Shown: positions 1 to 12,955 of the stretch, in pieces
How the letters are laid out: each line of letters starts with the position of its first letter
How positions within the stretch are numbered: position 1 is the first letter of the stretch
NCBI GenBank assembly: GCA_025766275.1
Contig: JAFKAC010000004.1
Coordinates: forward strand, 1,922,001 to 1,986,000
Source: Lactarius indigo
Taxonomy: Eukaryota; Basidiomycota; Agaricomycetes; Russulales; Russulaceae
Length of the DNA: 64,000 nucleotides
Direction: 5' to 3'
Translations under genes and position numbers: made by a program
Notes under the pieces: generated by a model
Told to the model about the DNA's origin: nothing
What the model saw: only the letters and a program-made list of their open reading frames with translations
Database searches by the model: none

Positions 1-115
1 GGCATCTTACGTGCGTGATATCCTCACGCCGTCGGATGAGCCGAACCTTGACGGCGATGGCTACGCCGTGCCGCGCATGGCGGAAAATCGACTCGTTCCC
101 ATTATTACTGTATAA
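1..115 (+). CDS. 3' end of an unidentified gene, cut by the window edge
   Basis: Reading from base 2, a frame of 37 codons stays open to a TAA at 113-115. The composition looks coding: it contains the peptide SYVRDILTPSDEPNLDGDGY and prefers C or G at third positions, unlike the 3.8 kb that follow. I do not recognise the protein. It is most likely the last exon of a gene that begins left of the window. The call rests only on codon character and on the clear change in composition after the stop. Confidence 0.4.
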   Translation, partial: ASYVRDILTPSDEPNLDGDGYAVPRMAENRLVPIITV

Positions 116-3100
116 TGCACGATAACTTATTTAGTTATGCCTTTGACGACTCACCCCACTTCCTACTGATTTGTTAATTACCCCGACAGCGTTCTGTTCG
201 GCCTGACACCTACCCTACTGTGCAAATTTGTTGGCACGTGGCCACGTTAACTTACGACAAAAACATACTGCTTCCTTTCAAATTGCATTCCTCGCGTCCG
301 TCTGTCTTTGGCAGAGAGCACCAACCAAATCTCTTGCGAAGCACTTTGACGAGGGCGACCTTGTCGGACGTTGACTGCGCCGACAGCTCATTTCCGCTCT
401 GGAACCTGTGGAGAGGACGCACTGATGCCGGCGGCCTTTTGAAGTTTCGTGAACTGTCACCTCGCGACTTCGACCGTGTGACGAGAGTTTGAGAAGAGGG
501 GTACCCTGGGAGGGGAGATCCGTCTTGTCATTGGCTCTGACTTGGCAGATCTGGGAGACAAATGCGAAACTACAATAGTGCCGATTGGCAAATCGGCCTG
601 GATGTGGTGTGGTTGCGGGCAAGTCTGGGCACAATACAGTATGGCTGCAGACGAACAGGCTGGAAACAGCACACCTTACGGCCAACCAACCTCCGATCAG
701 CAAAACAAACTCCCGCATGAATGAGTTGACAACTCAGACCCAGACCATGATCATCGGCCAGCGAGTCGTGTACAACCTAGACCGCTGCACACTGACAGAA
801 GACGAAGGACACTGAACACAACCACAGTTTGACCTGGATTAGGAAGACCTCGGATCGTCAACCCTCCCCAACTCGGAATGGACATAACCCGGCCTACCGC
901 AGCGTCTTCACGAAGCAATCGTACGATTCTGAGCCCATAGCAGAGATTGCCCCAGTCAGCTTTGGTACGTTGTAAGAACGTCCTCTTATTACATGTACAT
1001 GACGGCCCGCCAAGTCAGCCAGACCTACCACGGGGACTCGTCCCTCGGTTGGAAATTCGTTGTTCCAAGTGGGAAGGGCGGGGCAGCAAGTGGATTTATA
1101 CACAGATTGTGTGAGAACAAGGAAGAAGAGCGATGGCATGAGAGCTATCATGAGGAGTCGGACCCGCTCAGTTTGGGGGATGGGTTTTGCGAAGCGTGAG
1201 CCCCATTCCCGTGCCCCCTCTCGATCCAGCGCCGCAGGGTACAGAAGAGCGCCAAAAAGTTCGAGTCAGCAAACGAACGGTCTTTTCCACGTGTGAGGCT
1301 GTGGCGTGGCAATTGCCGAGGAGGTCTGCGCAGTAGAGGAGAGGACAAAGGGGACAGGAGAAAGGCAGGCGCCGACTTCCCACGGCTCTCGGGCTCTCGG
1401 TCGCAAGTTTGCTGCAGCGGTCCCCAAACTCCTGTATGTTGAGGGAATTGTACGACGGCATCGGGTGCGTCGTCCAGAACTTGAGAAAGAAAATAGATGC
1501 CATCTCTCCAACTCATCGCCGCCGAACCGAATACGTAGGGAGGGGCCATGGCTCGCGAAAAATCGGGCGCGAGGAGAAAATCCATTCACCAAGGTACAGT
1601 GTCCAACCCTAGACCAGGAGAGTGCCGCAAAACCAACTCCCGTGGGTCGTTACTTCTTTTCTTTGAATACAAATCCAGTCTCCAGGATGGTGTCAAGGTA
1701 TTCGATTGAGCAGGTCGAAGATGTGTACGAGGCCCGTCACCCACCCCAGCTAGTGTGGTAAGCTTTGCGCTGACGCAGAGGCATAAACGACCATCCAAAG
1801 CATGCAAGCCAACAGTGGGTCTTGTTTGTGAGGGCAAGCTGCTGAGGAAAGGGTTTGCCATGACTCTGCGCAGCTACCACCAAGCCACGGTCGGTTGCAA
1901 GACCACGCAACCTTCTCGGGGTAGCAGTTGCCACGCTCACATACCTGATTTTGGACGTCCAATCGACGACGTCACTGGTAAACCTCGTGATTCAGATTTC
2001 ATCGATAGATCATGGATACTAGCTGATTAAATAACAGGGTGCCGAGTGCGTGGGTTTAACGATGCATCCCATCCCTCGAGCCTCGGTATCCCATCGGAAC
2101 CGAATAGGGCAAGTGTACAGCCCTTGTTTCAGGGCCAGATAGCACACCGGCCGTGCGTTTCCTACCTCTATTAATGTGAGAACGTCGTAACTTCAACACC
2201 CCAGACAAAGGAGGCAGCAAGGCGGTGCGCGTCGGACCAACAGCACTCCTCAAGTTCATTCAGATTAAGCCGAACTTGTCCCAATTGCACAAATTGCGTT
2301 GCGGCGGTTCCGAGTCAGCACACCGACTCATGGCTGCTTCCCTGTCGATCCTACATGGGAACGTATACGGTATCCATGGTACCCATGCGTTCCCCAGAAG
2401 GTAATTTCGATCTCTTCGACTTCATTTTGTTCTTCGGTACTATCATCCCTAATATGACGTACACATCTCACCGCGATGCTTCTAATCCCCTTCTCGCCGA
2501 CACGAGGCAGCACAGCGGCTTCCATGCGCAAGTAAGAGTAAGTTAGCTGGGTGCCAGCAGAAACATGGAGAAATCATATATCTGGGAAAACGCCAATCTG
2601 AGTTACATGCAAGCCGATAATGCGGCAGACAATGCATACCATGTCGTTGCTCGGACCGTGCGGTGGATCTTGCTAGTCGTGGAGTTGGCGTGTTCTGACT
2701 CAATTCGGTGGATGAACCACGTCCTTGGTTACCCCATTGACATGCTCATCGGAAGTATACAAACGAACTAGCACTCCGATGGGGGTAGATGGTCTAGGAG
2801 TGAAGAATCATGCCATAACGTCCATTACTTCCTACATGTCGTCCGAACTTCCGGTGAAAAGGCCTCCAATAGCAGTAGCAGGGTGGAGGAACAAGTCGGA
2901 TGATTAAGGACCAGGAAACGTTCTCTAGCTTGACATTTCATTTCTCAGAAGTAGGGTCGTATCCTCACGTCGCTAGGGTTGTCGCATGAAAAAAGTCGCC
3001 CCAAAACGGTGCGGGCGTTTGCAGCGTAACACGACAACCACCAAGTGCGGCAACTTCATAAGCGAGCCTGAGCTTGAAAGTTGCCTCGTGTTTGTGGGTC

Positions 3101-3927
3101 GCCTTGAATGGCGGACGTCTGTGGGTGCCTATCGGGCAGTTGACTGCGTGTGGTAGGCAGTTTGGAAGTAAACCGAGACCCCAGAATGTCGCTAGCCGAT
3201 ATATGCCATTCCTGAATGTGAAAAAACGACTGCGACGTGAATACAGGTAGTGGGGTACATGGCCCCAGTCTTGTCTTCCGGCTCGACGTTTTCTGCTCAC
3301 AGAAGACATGAGATGTCAAGTTACTAGGTTAGGACAGGTCGGACTCAAGGAGATAGGCAGTTACTTCGACTAGTGGGACACTCAACTAAAACCAAATATC
3401 TGGTAGAGACATGGTGTCGGGATGGGATGAAAGTCGCGGCGACCGGCGATCATTTCAACGGAGCTGTTGCTGATTAAAAAGGACAGTGATGGTGTGTATG
3501 TGACGAAGCCCTTTGGGACGAGGGTAGGAAGCGTGCCTTCGATCCCTTGTCGTAAGCTCCTAAGAATGACGAAATCCTCAGATACCCTGACACCGTCCCC
3601 ATCCTGGCAAGTGAAGAGGCGAGTCATCATCCATCATCCATCACGAAGAACAAGTCAAAGACACCGTGCCAAAGGTCTGCGGTAGCTCGAACCCATTGTC
3701 GTCTTAGTAAAGCTGCTGCGCTGATCACAACATCTATAATAAGGCTGCGGGTAGGGCTGTACGGATGGTAAGAGCCAAGTCAATTGGTGCGCAGCAGTTG
3801 CCGTTCGACGTCAGCATCTCCGAGTCTCGAATTGCGCTTCAAAACGGAACAGTTCGGCGCCGGGACCAGTCTCATAACTTGAATCCGCGGGCCCTCCACC
3901 TCCTCTCAACCGCACCCTCTCGTCACA
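116..3927. other. Long stretch with no supportable gene
   Basis: Six-frame reading gives only short, mutually overlapping frames with no recognisable motif, no conserved domain and no convincing splice chain. The longest (about 145 codons on the - strand near 1150-1585 and 280-720) look like chance frames. There is a small imperfect repeat (catcatccatcatccatc) near 3640. The stretch may be intergenic DNA or a very decayed mobile element. The last few hundred bases must hold the fimbrin promoter. Confidence 0.5.
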
Positions 3928-6269
3928 ATGCAAGCCATTCGACTGCAAAAGAAATATCCGGAAGTCACTCAAGATGAAATGTTTGACTTGATAAGCCGGT
4001 TTAAGTGCGTTCATCTCTACCGTGGGTTCGATGCGATAACGACATTCACGCCGCATCAGCGCTCTTCACACAGATGTTCCCGGGCGCGTAGACAAGGCGA
4101 CCGTATTACAGGCCCTCCAAGGCCGCGGAGAATCGTACGATCGTGCACGCGAAACCCTTAAACATGTCTCTGTGGACGCCAGCGGCAAGGTCGAGCTGGA
4201 GGACTGGGTCGAGGTGTGTCTCCTGTCTCCCGATATCCGCCATCCAGAGTCACTTAATTCTCGTCACAGCTCAACGTCAAGCTCCGCTCTCAGACCTCCT
4301 CTCTTACCACCAAGGCCGGAAAGGTCACCGTACAGGGCTCCAACGCGAATGTCAGCCATACAATCAACGAGGACGAACGGCGGGAGTTTACGAACCACAT
4401 CAATGGGGTGCGCATGGACTTCTTTGGTGACACTCACGCTCGATGACGATTGACGACCTAGATTCTCGACGGTGACACAGATGTTGGTTCACGTATCCCG
4501 ATCCCTACGGACACGATGCAGCTTTTCGACGAGGCCCGAGACGGTCTGATTCTCTGCAAGCTCATCAACGATTCCGTCCCCGATACAATTGATATGCGTG
4601 TGCTGAACAAGGCCACGCAACGTAAACCTCTGAACGCGTTTCAGATTACCGAGAACAACAACATTGTCATTACTTCGGCCAAGGCCATCGGCTGCTCAGT
4701 CGTGAACATCGGCTCGTCGGATATCGCCAATGGCACCGAACATCTCATCCTCGGCTTGATCTGGCAAATTATTCGCCGCGGCCTGCTCGCGCAGGTCGAC
4801 ATCAAGCTGCACCCCGAGCTGTATCGCCTCTGTGAGGAAGGAGAAACAATCGACGATTTGTTACGGTTGACACCCGATCAAATTTTACTGCGGTGGTTCA
4901 ACTATCATCTGAAGCAGGCTGGGTGGCATCGGAGGTGCGGGCGGTTTGTGTGGACTACAATAAGATTACTGATTTCGCTCGCAGGGTCAAAAACTTCAGT
5001 AAAGACGTCTCGGACGGCGAGAACTATACAATTCTATTGAATCAACTCAAGCCTGATGATTGCTCGCGCGCCCCGCTGCAGACGCGTGACCTTCGGCAGC
5101 GCGCAGAGCAGGTCCTGCAGAACGCGGCGAACATCGGATGTCGCAAATACTTGACTCCTGCCTCGCTTGTTGCCGGAAACCCCCGGTTGAACCTCGCCTT
5201 TGTGGCGAATCTGTTCAACACACACCCCGGCCTTGCTCCTCTCGACGAACAAGAGGCTAAGGACTACGGCGCGGTCGAGGACTTCGACGCAGAAGGCGAA
5301 CGTGAAGCGCGCGTTTTCACTCTCTGGCTCAATTCGCTTGGCGTCGATCCCGCCGTATTCAACCTTTTCGAAAATTTGCGTGACGGTCTCGTCCTTCTCC
5401 AAGCATTCGACAAAGTTTACCCTGGCGTCGTAGTGTGGCGTCGCGTTTCGAAGCCCAAGGGTGGGCCCACGTCCCCGATCCAGGCGACTTTCAATGAGAA
5501 CGGGGAGGAAGAGGAAGTCGATATTGGCGTCACGCCGAATCAGAGCACGTTGTCAAAGTTCAAGCAGGTCGAGAATACAAATTACTGCATCGAACTTGGA
5601 AAGCAGAACGGCATGTCGCTCGTAGGCATTCAGGGCTCTGATATCGTCGATAGGAACAAGACGTTGGTCTTGGGCTATGTATGGCAATTAATGAGGTTTG
5701 TCGTTTTCGCATTGCTCCCGATCTCGAATTCAATGGTCCCTTTACAGGATGAGCATCACTAAGACACTTTCCTCGCTTTCAAAATCGGGCCAAGGCCGGG
5801 CTATTAGCGATACCGAGATGCTCAAGTGGGCCAACGCGACTGCGCAGAAGGGCAAGCCCGGCGGGAAGTCAATTCGTTCGTTCAAGGATCCCGGTATAAC
5901 TACTGGTCTTTTCTTCTTGGACGTCCTAGAAGGCATTAAACCGGGAATTGTGGACCCGTCACTCGTGTACAACGTCAGCGACCATGGCGACTACGAAGAG
6001 CGACGACAGAACGGTAAGGCTGCTGAGGCGAGACGTGAGCGCGTCAGTGAGCTGACTCCTGCGTTCTTGTTGTAGCGAAATTGGCCATCTCGATTGCAAG
6101 AAAAATGAACGCATTGATCTTCCTCGTGCCAGAAGACATCGTCGATGTTCGCCCGCGCCTGGTACGCTTCTGTTCGCTTCCCAGTGCGATGTATTGTATT
6201 CTTACGAATGCACGTCCCTATCAGATTTTGACTTTCGTGGGTAGCCTGATGAGCGTCGCGCAACAGTAA
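3928..6269 (+). CDS. SAC6: Fimbrin/plastin, actin-bundling protein
   Basis: Fimbrin cross-links actin filaments in cortical patches and the contractile ring. Eight exons fit without a frame break: 3928-4004, 4060-4213, 4270-4407, 4462-4934, 4985-5695, 5748-6013, 6076-6161 and 6225-6269, giving about 649 residues, the usual fungal length. The N-terminus begins MQAIRLQKKYPEVTQDEMFD and is followed by a short EF-hand-like segment. Four calponin-homology domains in two actin-binding cassettes follow; landmarks are TINEDERREFTNHING, DGLILCKLINDSVPDTID, GSSDIANGTEHLILGLIWQI and GSDIVDRNKTLVLGYVWQLM. The calcium loops look degenerate (VDASGKVELEDW), so Ca2+ control is doubtful. The start is the first ATG of the conserved N-terminus. 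It is followed 195 bases downstream by the methyltransferase gene in the same orientation. Confidence 0.96.
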
Positions 6270-6464
6270 TGGGGTATCTTATTTGTAAGCGATTTCGAAA
6301 GCCGCGCCAATAACGAATGCAGATGTACAGATGAAGGAGGATGAGATGGTGTAGGTGTAGGGATATCGTTAAGCTAAAGGAGAGCAGTCAGTAGTACTTG
6401 AAGTCATGTTTGCTCTTGTTGTCATCATATGTCTTGTATCGACCACCAGTGATTAATACGAAAG

Positions 6465-8629
6465 ATGTCCTTTACAGATATTCGTGCCCAACGACAAACC
6501 AAGGAGGCGAGGTCTCATGTCGGATCTTCACCTGAACCAAGTGGCACCGATCTGACGATAGCGAGTACTCCTGCACCTGCACCACTCTACGGGACATTGC
6601 CTCCCTCCGTCGAGGTTCGAACCAGCCAGGAGAGGGGCCGTGGTGTATTCGCTAAGGAACGCTTAACGAAAGGTGATTAGAGAATATTCAATATCCTTCT
6701 TGTGCCTCGCGCTCATCTCCTTTAAGGTGGGATTGTATTCGGGTCCAAGCCACCCGTCTACGTTCTTTCTACCAAAAATCTGGAGCATTTCTGCTCGTCT
6801 TGCATCGCTCCCGCACCGACGAGTGGCCTGAAGCGCTGCACGTTATGCAAAAACCTATGGTACTGCAATGCGGTGTGCCTTCCCTCTCGTTTGCTGTTTC
6901 TCGATCGTATACTGAGATCGGTCGGTCACAGACATGTCAGAACAACGATTGGGCGCTCCATAAGAAAGAGTGCGATGCGATGCGGCGATGGGCGGCGGGG
7001 GCTCCATCTCCAGACGTTGCTATACCCGCAGAGCCCATAAGATGTCTTGGCCGCGTGCTATGGGGGAGGCGAAAACAGGGATTGGATAGTGTCTGGGTAC
7101 CGTATTGATACACTCACGTTTGCGTCGATCTCTGACTTACTTACTTTTGACTAGACACGCGAAATCGACGCAATGCAGTCTCGTACGTTTCTCCTGACTG
7201 TACAGCGCGCTTTTTGTGACCCTGACGCACAGATAGGACGTCTTTACCCCCCGAAGCTGCAGAATCACATACTCATCTCGCCCACGCAGTGATTCGCTAT
7301 CTGGGGCTCACTGCTCCTGAAGAGCTCGTTCCATTCGGTATCAACAACGCAGCTGGAATTGTGGACCTAATGTCCAGGGTGCGCCTACATCTAAATTACT
7401 CCGCAGGTCTGGTTTTTTTTACGAGTAACGTTTTGCCCAGTTTGCGACCAACTCTATCACACTCACTTCGCCAGCTTTGGCGCCACTGGGTGTCTGCGTC
7501 TCTCCGTCGGTCGCGCTGATCAACCACTCGTGCGAGCCGAACGCCGTAGTCGTGTTCCCGCGTTCCTCAAAAGATCATCCCACTCAAGAACCAGAGGCAC
7601 AGGTCATCGCCATTCGGGATATAACTCCGGGTGAAGAGGTACGTACGTGAGTTTTCTGGTTTTCGGCTACGTGATTTACATTGCGAAAGATCTTCACGTC
7701 GTACATTGATACGACTCTGCCGCGGCCCCATAGGCAGGCGGCGCTCTCCACGACGTATAACTTCGCTTGCAAATGCGATCTTTGCTCAAAACCACCTAAG
7801 CCGGACCCTAGAGAGGCCCTCGTGTGCCCAAAAAACTGTGGTGGCACCTGCCCATTTCCGTCAGAAGGTATTGTGAAACGTAGACGACCAGTTTGAAACC
7901 GAAATCTGACCCTTAACTTAGAGGATCCTCTGACGCGCTGCGTTAAATGCAAGTCGGCCGTAGCCTCCACCGATGCCGTACTGGACGCACTGCGAATTGG
8001 CCAAGAAGCGCTACAAACAGCGACCTCGCTCCAGTTTTCGGGTCAGGGTCTCCCTTTATCGTACCCCGCCGTGTCTCACGTCTATGCGCTTAGACTTACC
8101 AAAGGCCCAGCAACTGACAACCAATATTATCCCTATCCTCGCCTCCGTAAAGGCGCTACCGTCTTCACACCCTCTCCTGGCACTCGCCCGCCTCCACCAG
8201 TCGCTTCTCCTCGCTGCGTTCCCACCCAACTTGACACAAGACGCCCTAGATGGGCTCATCCGTGCGAGCTCCGCATCCGTAACGGGAGTGAGCGGGGTAC
8301 TTCCACCAGGGCATCCTGCCCGCGCCCTCGCACTTGCGGAGCTCGGCAAGCTCCTCGCGGTGGACGAGCCAGCACCCCGCACCGCCGCAGGTGGAGAGGT
8401 ATCCACATTCCCTCCCTCTGGTCCGGCACGTCTGCGCCTTGCCTGCGATACGCTCATCCGCGCTCGTGATGAACTCGCTATTAGCTTTGGGGAACGCAAT
8501 GGCGGCGGCGAGGTTGGACGCGAGGTGCGCGAGATGGTGGTGCGCGTTGAGCGCGAACTCGCTGCATGGGGTCAGGGCATACGGAATGTCATTGAGGATA
8601 CGCCGGGTCTGAAGAAGGGGGCACGATGA
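6465..8629 (+). CDS. SMYD-type SET and MYND domain lysine methyltransferase
   Basis: This is a likely S-adenosylmethionine-dependent protein lysine methyltransferase. The SET domain is split by a MYND zinc finger, as in SMYD proteins. The first half of SET is seen as SQERGRGVFAKERLTKG. The MYND finger follows as CSSC...CTLC...WYC...CQNNDWALHKKEC after splicing. The catalytic SET core carries ALINHSCEPNA and the GEEIFTSYID motif. A post-SET cysteine cluster (FACKCDLCSK...C) follows, then a C-terminal helical region (about 210 residues). Introns of about 45-65 nt join the pieces: after 6671, inside MYND near 6873, near 7102, 7182, 7380, 7637, 7868 and 8040. No frame break was seen. The substrate cannot be told from sequence; histone and non-histone targets are both known in the family. 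Confidence 0.9.
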
Positions 8630-8763
8630 CCGCTTCTGGTAATACTCTGCGCCAGATGCGAGTACGATGAGTACGATAATGCGCAGCCGCAGCTCTGCCT
8701 GGGTACTTAATCTTAATCTCGAGCCGCGCGACCAATGTGAACGACCGTTCCCAAGTCGTGGAA

Positions 8764-10550
8764 ATGTTGCATGTTCTACCCACCGAGGTGACGCTCAACG
8801 TGCTTTCTCATCTCCCGATACCCTCGTTACTTTCTTTACCGGTTCTGTCTCACCAATGGCTCGATTTTTTCACTACAAACCAGTCGGAAATTTTTCACAG
8901 CGCCGCCCTCTTACACGAGTACATACAACCCGAAACACTGTCACTAGAAGATGCGTTATCCGTGAATACGGGCAGGCCTTGGGCCGGCTCGACGAGTTGG
9001 AAGGACTTTTGTAAGTGTACCCTCGTCGATACGGCAAGTGCCGTGCCGTGCCTTTTCTGGCGTCCGTCCACTCATTGATGATACCTCTCTGGTCACTCTC
9101 ATTATGAAGGCCACAGGTCATATCAACTGCGCAAAAACTGGGGAGGAAAAGGGCGTGCTGTCGTGCGTGTGTTGTCGCCCCCAGGTTCCAACGTCCATCG
9201 CATCAAGGTCGACGAAAAGGCGGGGATATGCATCACCACCCACATGTTCGGCGGAATCTCCGTGATTCACCTCTTTTCGAGCACTGTCTTGTGGTGTCTC
9301 CCCCAGGTGCGGGAGTTCTCTTCCCATTGGATTTCCTCTGGGTGCTCAAACAACTACGTGTAGTCGTACGTCCGTCCCTTTGCCCATTGCGAGTACGATA
9401 ACGGGTTTCTCGTCTTCGACCGCATGAGCAAGGAGAAGGAAGTCTGGCGTCTGGCCAGCGACTTTTCCGCTGGAGACGAGGTCGCCACCCATTCGCCGCC
9501 GGACGGCGAGCAGATGGACGCGTCCGCCTGCGCCGCAACGGTATACCATCAGTATGCGCCGCGTGGGCAGTTCCGGCCCTGGGCGGTGCTGGCGTTACCC
9601 AATTTTACGACCATGTATCGGCTCGTGTACCCGACGCTCATATGCGCGAACTGCAGGCATGCTTTCTTGTACGACATGCGCACAGGTTCCCTCGAGCAGA
9701 CCATCGACATCTATGTCCGGTCGATCTGCTACGTCGACGTGAACGAGACCCACGTGTTCGTTTGTGAGCCGGATGCAGTACATGTGTTTTCGCGGGAGAG
9801 CGGTAACGAAGTCCTGGAAATACCGGCAGACGCCACCATACGGTGTACTCTGCTCGTGGAAGGTCCGATCTCCGATAAGTTTATCAGACCCCTCTCTGTC
9901 TCCCCCAAGATAGATAAATCCCGTCCGAGGTTCATCGCGGGTATGTTCACTCGTGCCCTTTGGTTCACGGATATTTTATACTGACGTCTTGCATAGCCCA
10001 TGTCTCCAGGGACGGCCGTGATCTCGTTGTCTTAGCTCATAAACGCCGCGTTGTTTTCATTCGAGATTTTGAGCGCATTTGTCGTGGAGAAACTAGCCTC
10101 GAACGGGGTGGGCTTTCTCTGACCATCCGATCGCAAGATGTATGTTGCTATCTGGGATTCGAGCACGGTCGTGTCTGCGTGGCAACCGTTCGTATTTCAC
10201 GATTTCTCCCTGCGATTGCTCACATTTATGTTGGTTTGAAGATGCAAGGGCTCTATATTTTCACCTTCGGCCCTGATCTTTCTGCGAGGGCTGTATTCGT
10301 GCGACCCTCCAAAAACGTTTCCGCTGGCTCGCATTCGGTCAGTTGCATACAGCTCACAGACCGCCGTATATATTTTACATGGGAAGATGCAAGGCGTCGG
10401 CAGGACATCCCGCTGTTTGAAGACGTGGAAAACGCGCAGGAACTGCCACCGCCAATAACACCAGCTTCGGATCGAGCATTCCAACTCCCACCGTGGGTTG
10501 GGGGACTTAGTGGGTACTCCTTCACAAAAATCGGTGCTGGTGGGTGCTGA
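8764..10550 (+). CDS. F-box protein, tandem paralog 1
   Basis: A likely substrate receptor for an SCF ubiquitin ligase. The N-terminus (MLHVLPTEVTLNVLSHLPIP, then SLLSLPVLSHQWLDFF) is a typical F-box. The remaining 450 or so residues form a family-specific domain with beta-strand-rich character (motifs RIKVDEKAGICI, HCEYDNG, VFIRDFERICRGETSL, RRIYFTWEDARRRQDIPL). Four exons: donor after TTTT near 9010 with acceptor aag just before GCCACAGG, a second intron at about 9306-9360, and a third at about 9942-9998. No internal frame break was seen. It ends at 10550 as read. A 37-nt intron (10534-10570) would instead restore the C-terminus GCVDFTLMP found in the paralogs and end near 10644. The substrate is unknown. 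Confidence 0.8.
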
Positions 10551-10687
10551 CTTCGACACTTTGTGTCCAGCCCCGATCGAGAGAGTTTCCGTGGGTTGTG
10601 TTGATTTTACTCTAATGCCCGTGGGCGACGCGAGGGAGATCTGAAAAGGGGGTCAGATACAGTCATAGGGAGTAGGTCCATTCAAAA

Positions 10688-10970
10688 TTGGCGCATCCCG
10701 TCGCATTTCGATTCCGCATTTCAGAAATGCGGGTAACTGTGGCGCACAATGGCATCACGCATTCGTATTCGTGATATTCTGTGACTTCGTGAGTCATGAC
10801 TAGGTCTACACAATTCCGACCGTACAGGTGGACCGTAAAAGACAAACACCTGGGAGTGATATGATGTAAGCAAGAAATGTAGACATGCGTCGAATTTAAC
10901 AGGGTGGGACCTCAAAATCTTGCAACCGCATTTCGGAAATGTGGAATCGAAATGCGACGGGATGCGCCAA
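10688..10970. mobile_element. MITE-like element with 47-bp terminal inverted repeats
   Basis: Two arms, 10688-10734 and 10924-10970, are inverted copies of one another with only three or four differences. Each arm starts ttggcgcatcccgtcgcatt at the outside. The enclosed 190 bp have no coding frame. The size (283 bp), long perfect-ended arms and lack of coding match a non-autonomous DNA transposon. I see no clear target-site duplication in the flanks (ttcaaaa on the left, ctttact on the right). It sits between F-box paralogs 1 and 2. Confidence 0.75.
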
Positions 10971-11085
10971 CTTTACTGTTAGATCCGGATACGAAGATCG
11001 TTCACAAAACTAGCTACTGTACTGTAGTACGGTCACGGGTTGTATCAGGAGTCCCAGATTCTTGGGGGAAGTCACCCGGCCTATC

Positions 11086-12955
11086 ATGTTGCATGTTCTA
11101 CCCCCCGAGGTGACGCTTAGCATACTTTCTCATCTTCCAATACCGTCGTTACTTTCCCTACCGGTCCTGTCTCACCAATGGCTCGATTTTTTCACTACAA
11201 ATCAATCGGCAATCTTCCATAGCGCGGCCTTCTTACATGAGTACATACAACCCGAGACACTGTCGCTAGAAGATGCGCTATCCGTGAATACCGGCAGGCC
11301 TTGGGCAGGATCGACGAATTGGAAGGATTTTTGTAAGTCGTACCCTCATCGATACCGCGAGAGCCATACCGTTTCTAGCGTCTATCTTACCACTCATTAA
11401 TGGTACCCTTTTGGTCATTCTTACTGTGAAGGCCACAGGTCGTTTCAACTACGCAAAAACTGGGAAGGAAAAGGGCGTGCTGTCGCACGTGTATTGTCGC
11501 CTCCAGGTTCTAACGTCCATCGCATCAAGGTTGACGAAAAGGCGGGGATATGCATCACCACCCACATGTTCGGCGGAATCTCTGTGATTCACCTCTTTTC
11601 GAGCACTGTCTTGTGGTGTCTTCCCCAGGTGCGAGGTTTTTTCCCCCCTTGGATTCCTCTGGGTGCTCAAATGACCACTTGCAGTCGTACGTTCGCCCCC
11701 TTGCCCATTGCGAGTACGATAACGGGTATCTCGTCTTCGACCGCACGAGCAAGGAGAAGGAAGTCTGGCGTCTGGCCAGCGACCTTTCCACCGAGGGCGA
11801 GGTTGCCGCCCGTGCGCCGCCCGACGGCAGGCAGATGGATGTGTCTGCCCGTGCTGCAATGGTGTACCATCAGTATGCGCCGCGTGGGCAGTTCTGGCCT
11901 TGGGCCCTGCTGGCGTTCCCCGAGGCCACACCCACGTACCGACTCGCGTACCCGACGCTCATATGCGCAAGCTATGACCACGCTTTCTTGCACGATGTGC
12001 GCACGGGTTTTCTCGTGCAGACCATCGACATCGGCTCTGGTCTCCAGATACTTAGCTACGTTGATGTGGATGAGCGCTATGCGTTCGTGTGCGAGCTGGA
12101 TGCAGTACGTGTGTTTTCTCGGGAGAGTGGCAACGAAGTCCTGCAAATACCGGCAGACGCCCCCGTACAGTGTAATCAGCTCGTGGAGGATCCGTTCCTC
12201 ATGTCTGGAAACTCGTTTATCACCCCTCTCTCTGTCTCCCTCAATGAGGATTATTCCTGTCCGAGGTTTATTGCTGGTGTGTTCAATCATACCCTTTCGT
12301 TCACACTGGCACTCATACTAACATCACGCATAGTTCATGTCTCCAGGGACGGCCGCGACCTCGTAGTCTTATCGGATAGAGGCCGTCATGGTGTTGTGTT
12401 CATTCGAGATTTTGAGCGTATCTGTCGTGGAGAGACCAGCCTCGAACAGGCGGGGCTTGTTCTGAGCATTCCACCACATACATGTTGCTATCTGGGGTTC
12501 GAGCATGGTCGTGTTTGCGTGGCAACCGTTCGTATTTTACATCTTTCCTCGAGATTGCGCATGTTCATGTTGGTTTGAAGGTTCAAGGGCTTTATATTTT
12601 CACCTTCGGCCCTGATCTTTCGCCGAAGGCTGTATTTGTGCAGCCCTACAATTACAAATCGAGGAGGCTGCGTTTTATCAGCTGCATGCAGCTAACGGAC
12701 CGTCGCATATATTTTATGTGGGAAAATGCAAGACGCCGGCAGGGCATACCGCTGTTCGAAGATGAGGGAAATGCTCAGGAACTTCCACCGCCAATAACAC
12801 CAACGTTAATTGAAGGATTCCAAGAGCCGGTGCGACTTGGTGGGTGCTCCTTCATAAAATTGGTGCCATTGGGTGCTGACTCTTACACTTTTGTTCATTT
12901 TTGTCGTAAGACCCGAATGAGAGAATTTCCGTGGGTTGCATTGACTTTACTCTGA
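11086..12955 (+). pseudogene. F-box protein paralog 2, one-base frame break
   Basis: The exon plan is the same as paralog 1: F-box exon from MLHVLPPEVTLSILSHLPIP, second exon through HRIKVDEKAGICITTHMFGG, third exon through SRESGNEVLQIPADAP, last exon from VSRDGRDLVVL. In the last exon, after ATVRI, one base is missing relative to paralogs 1, 3 and 4 (near 12540-12560). The frame hits TGA at 12576-12578. The lost frame then continues intact to 12955 (GLKVQGLYIFTFGPDL, DRRIYFMWENARRRQGIPL). Either the gene is freshly broken, giving a protein about 120 residues short, or the consensus has a base error. The third intron has no stop and keeps frame, so it can be read through. Confidence 0.72.

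Noticed and set aside
1148..1592. Overlapping - strand frames of 108-145 codons
   Set aside because: No motif, no codon character, three overlapping frames of similar length; looks like chance.
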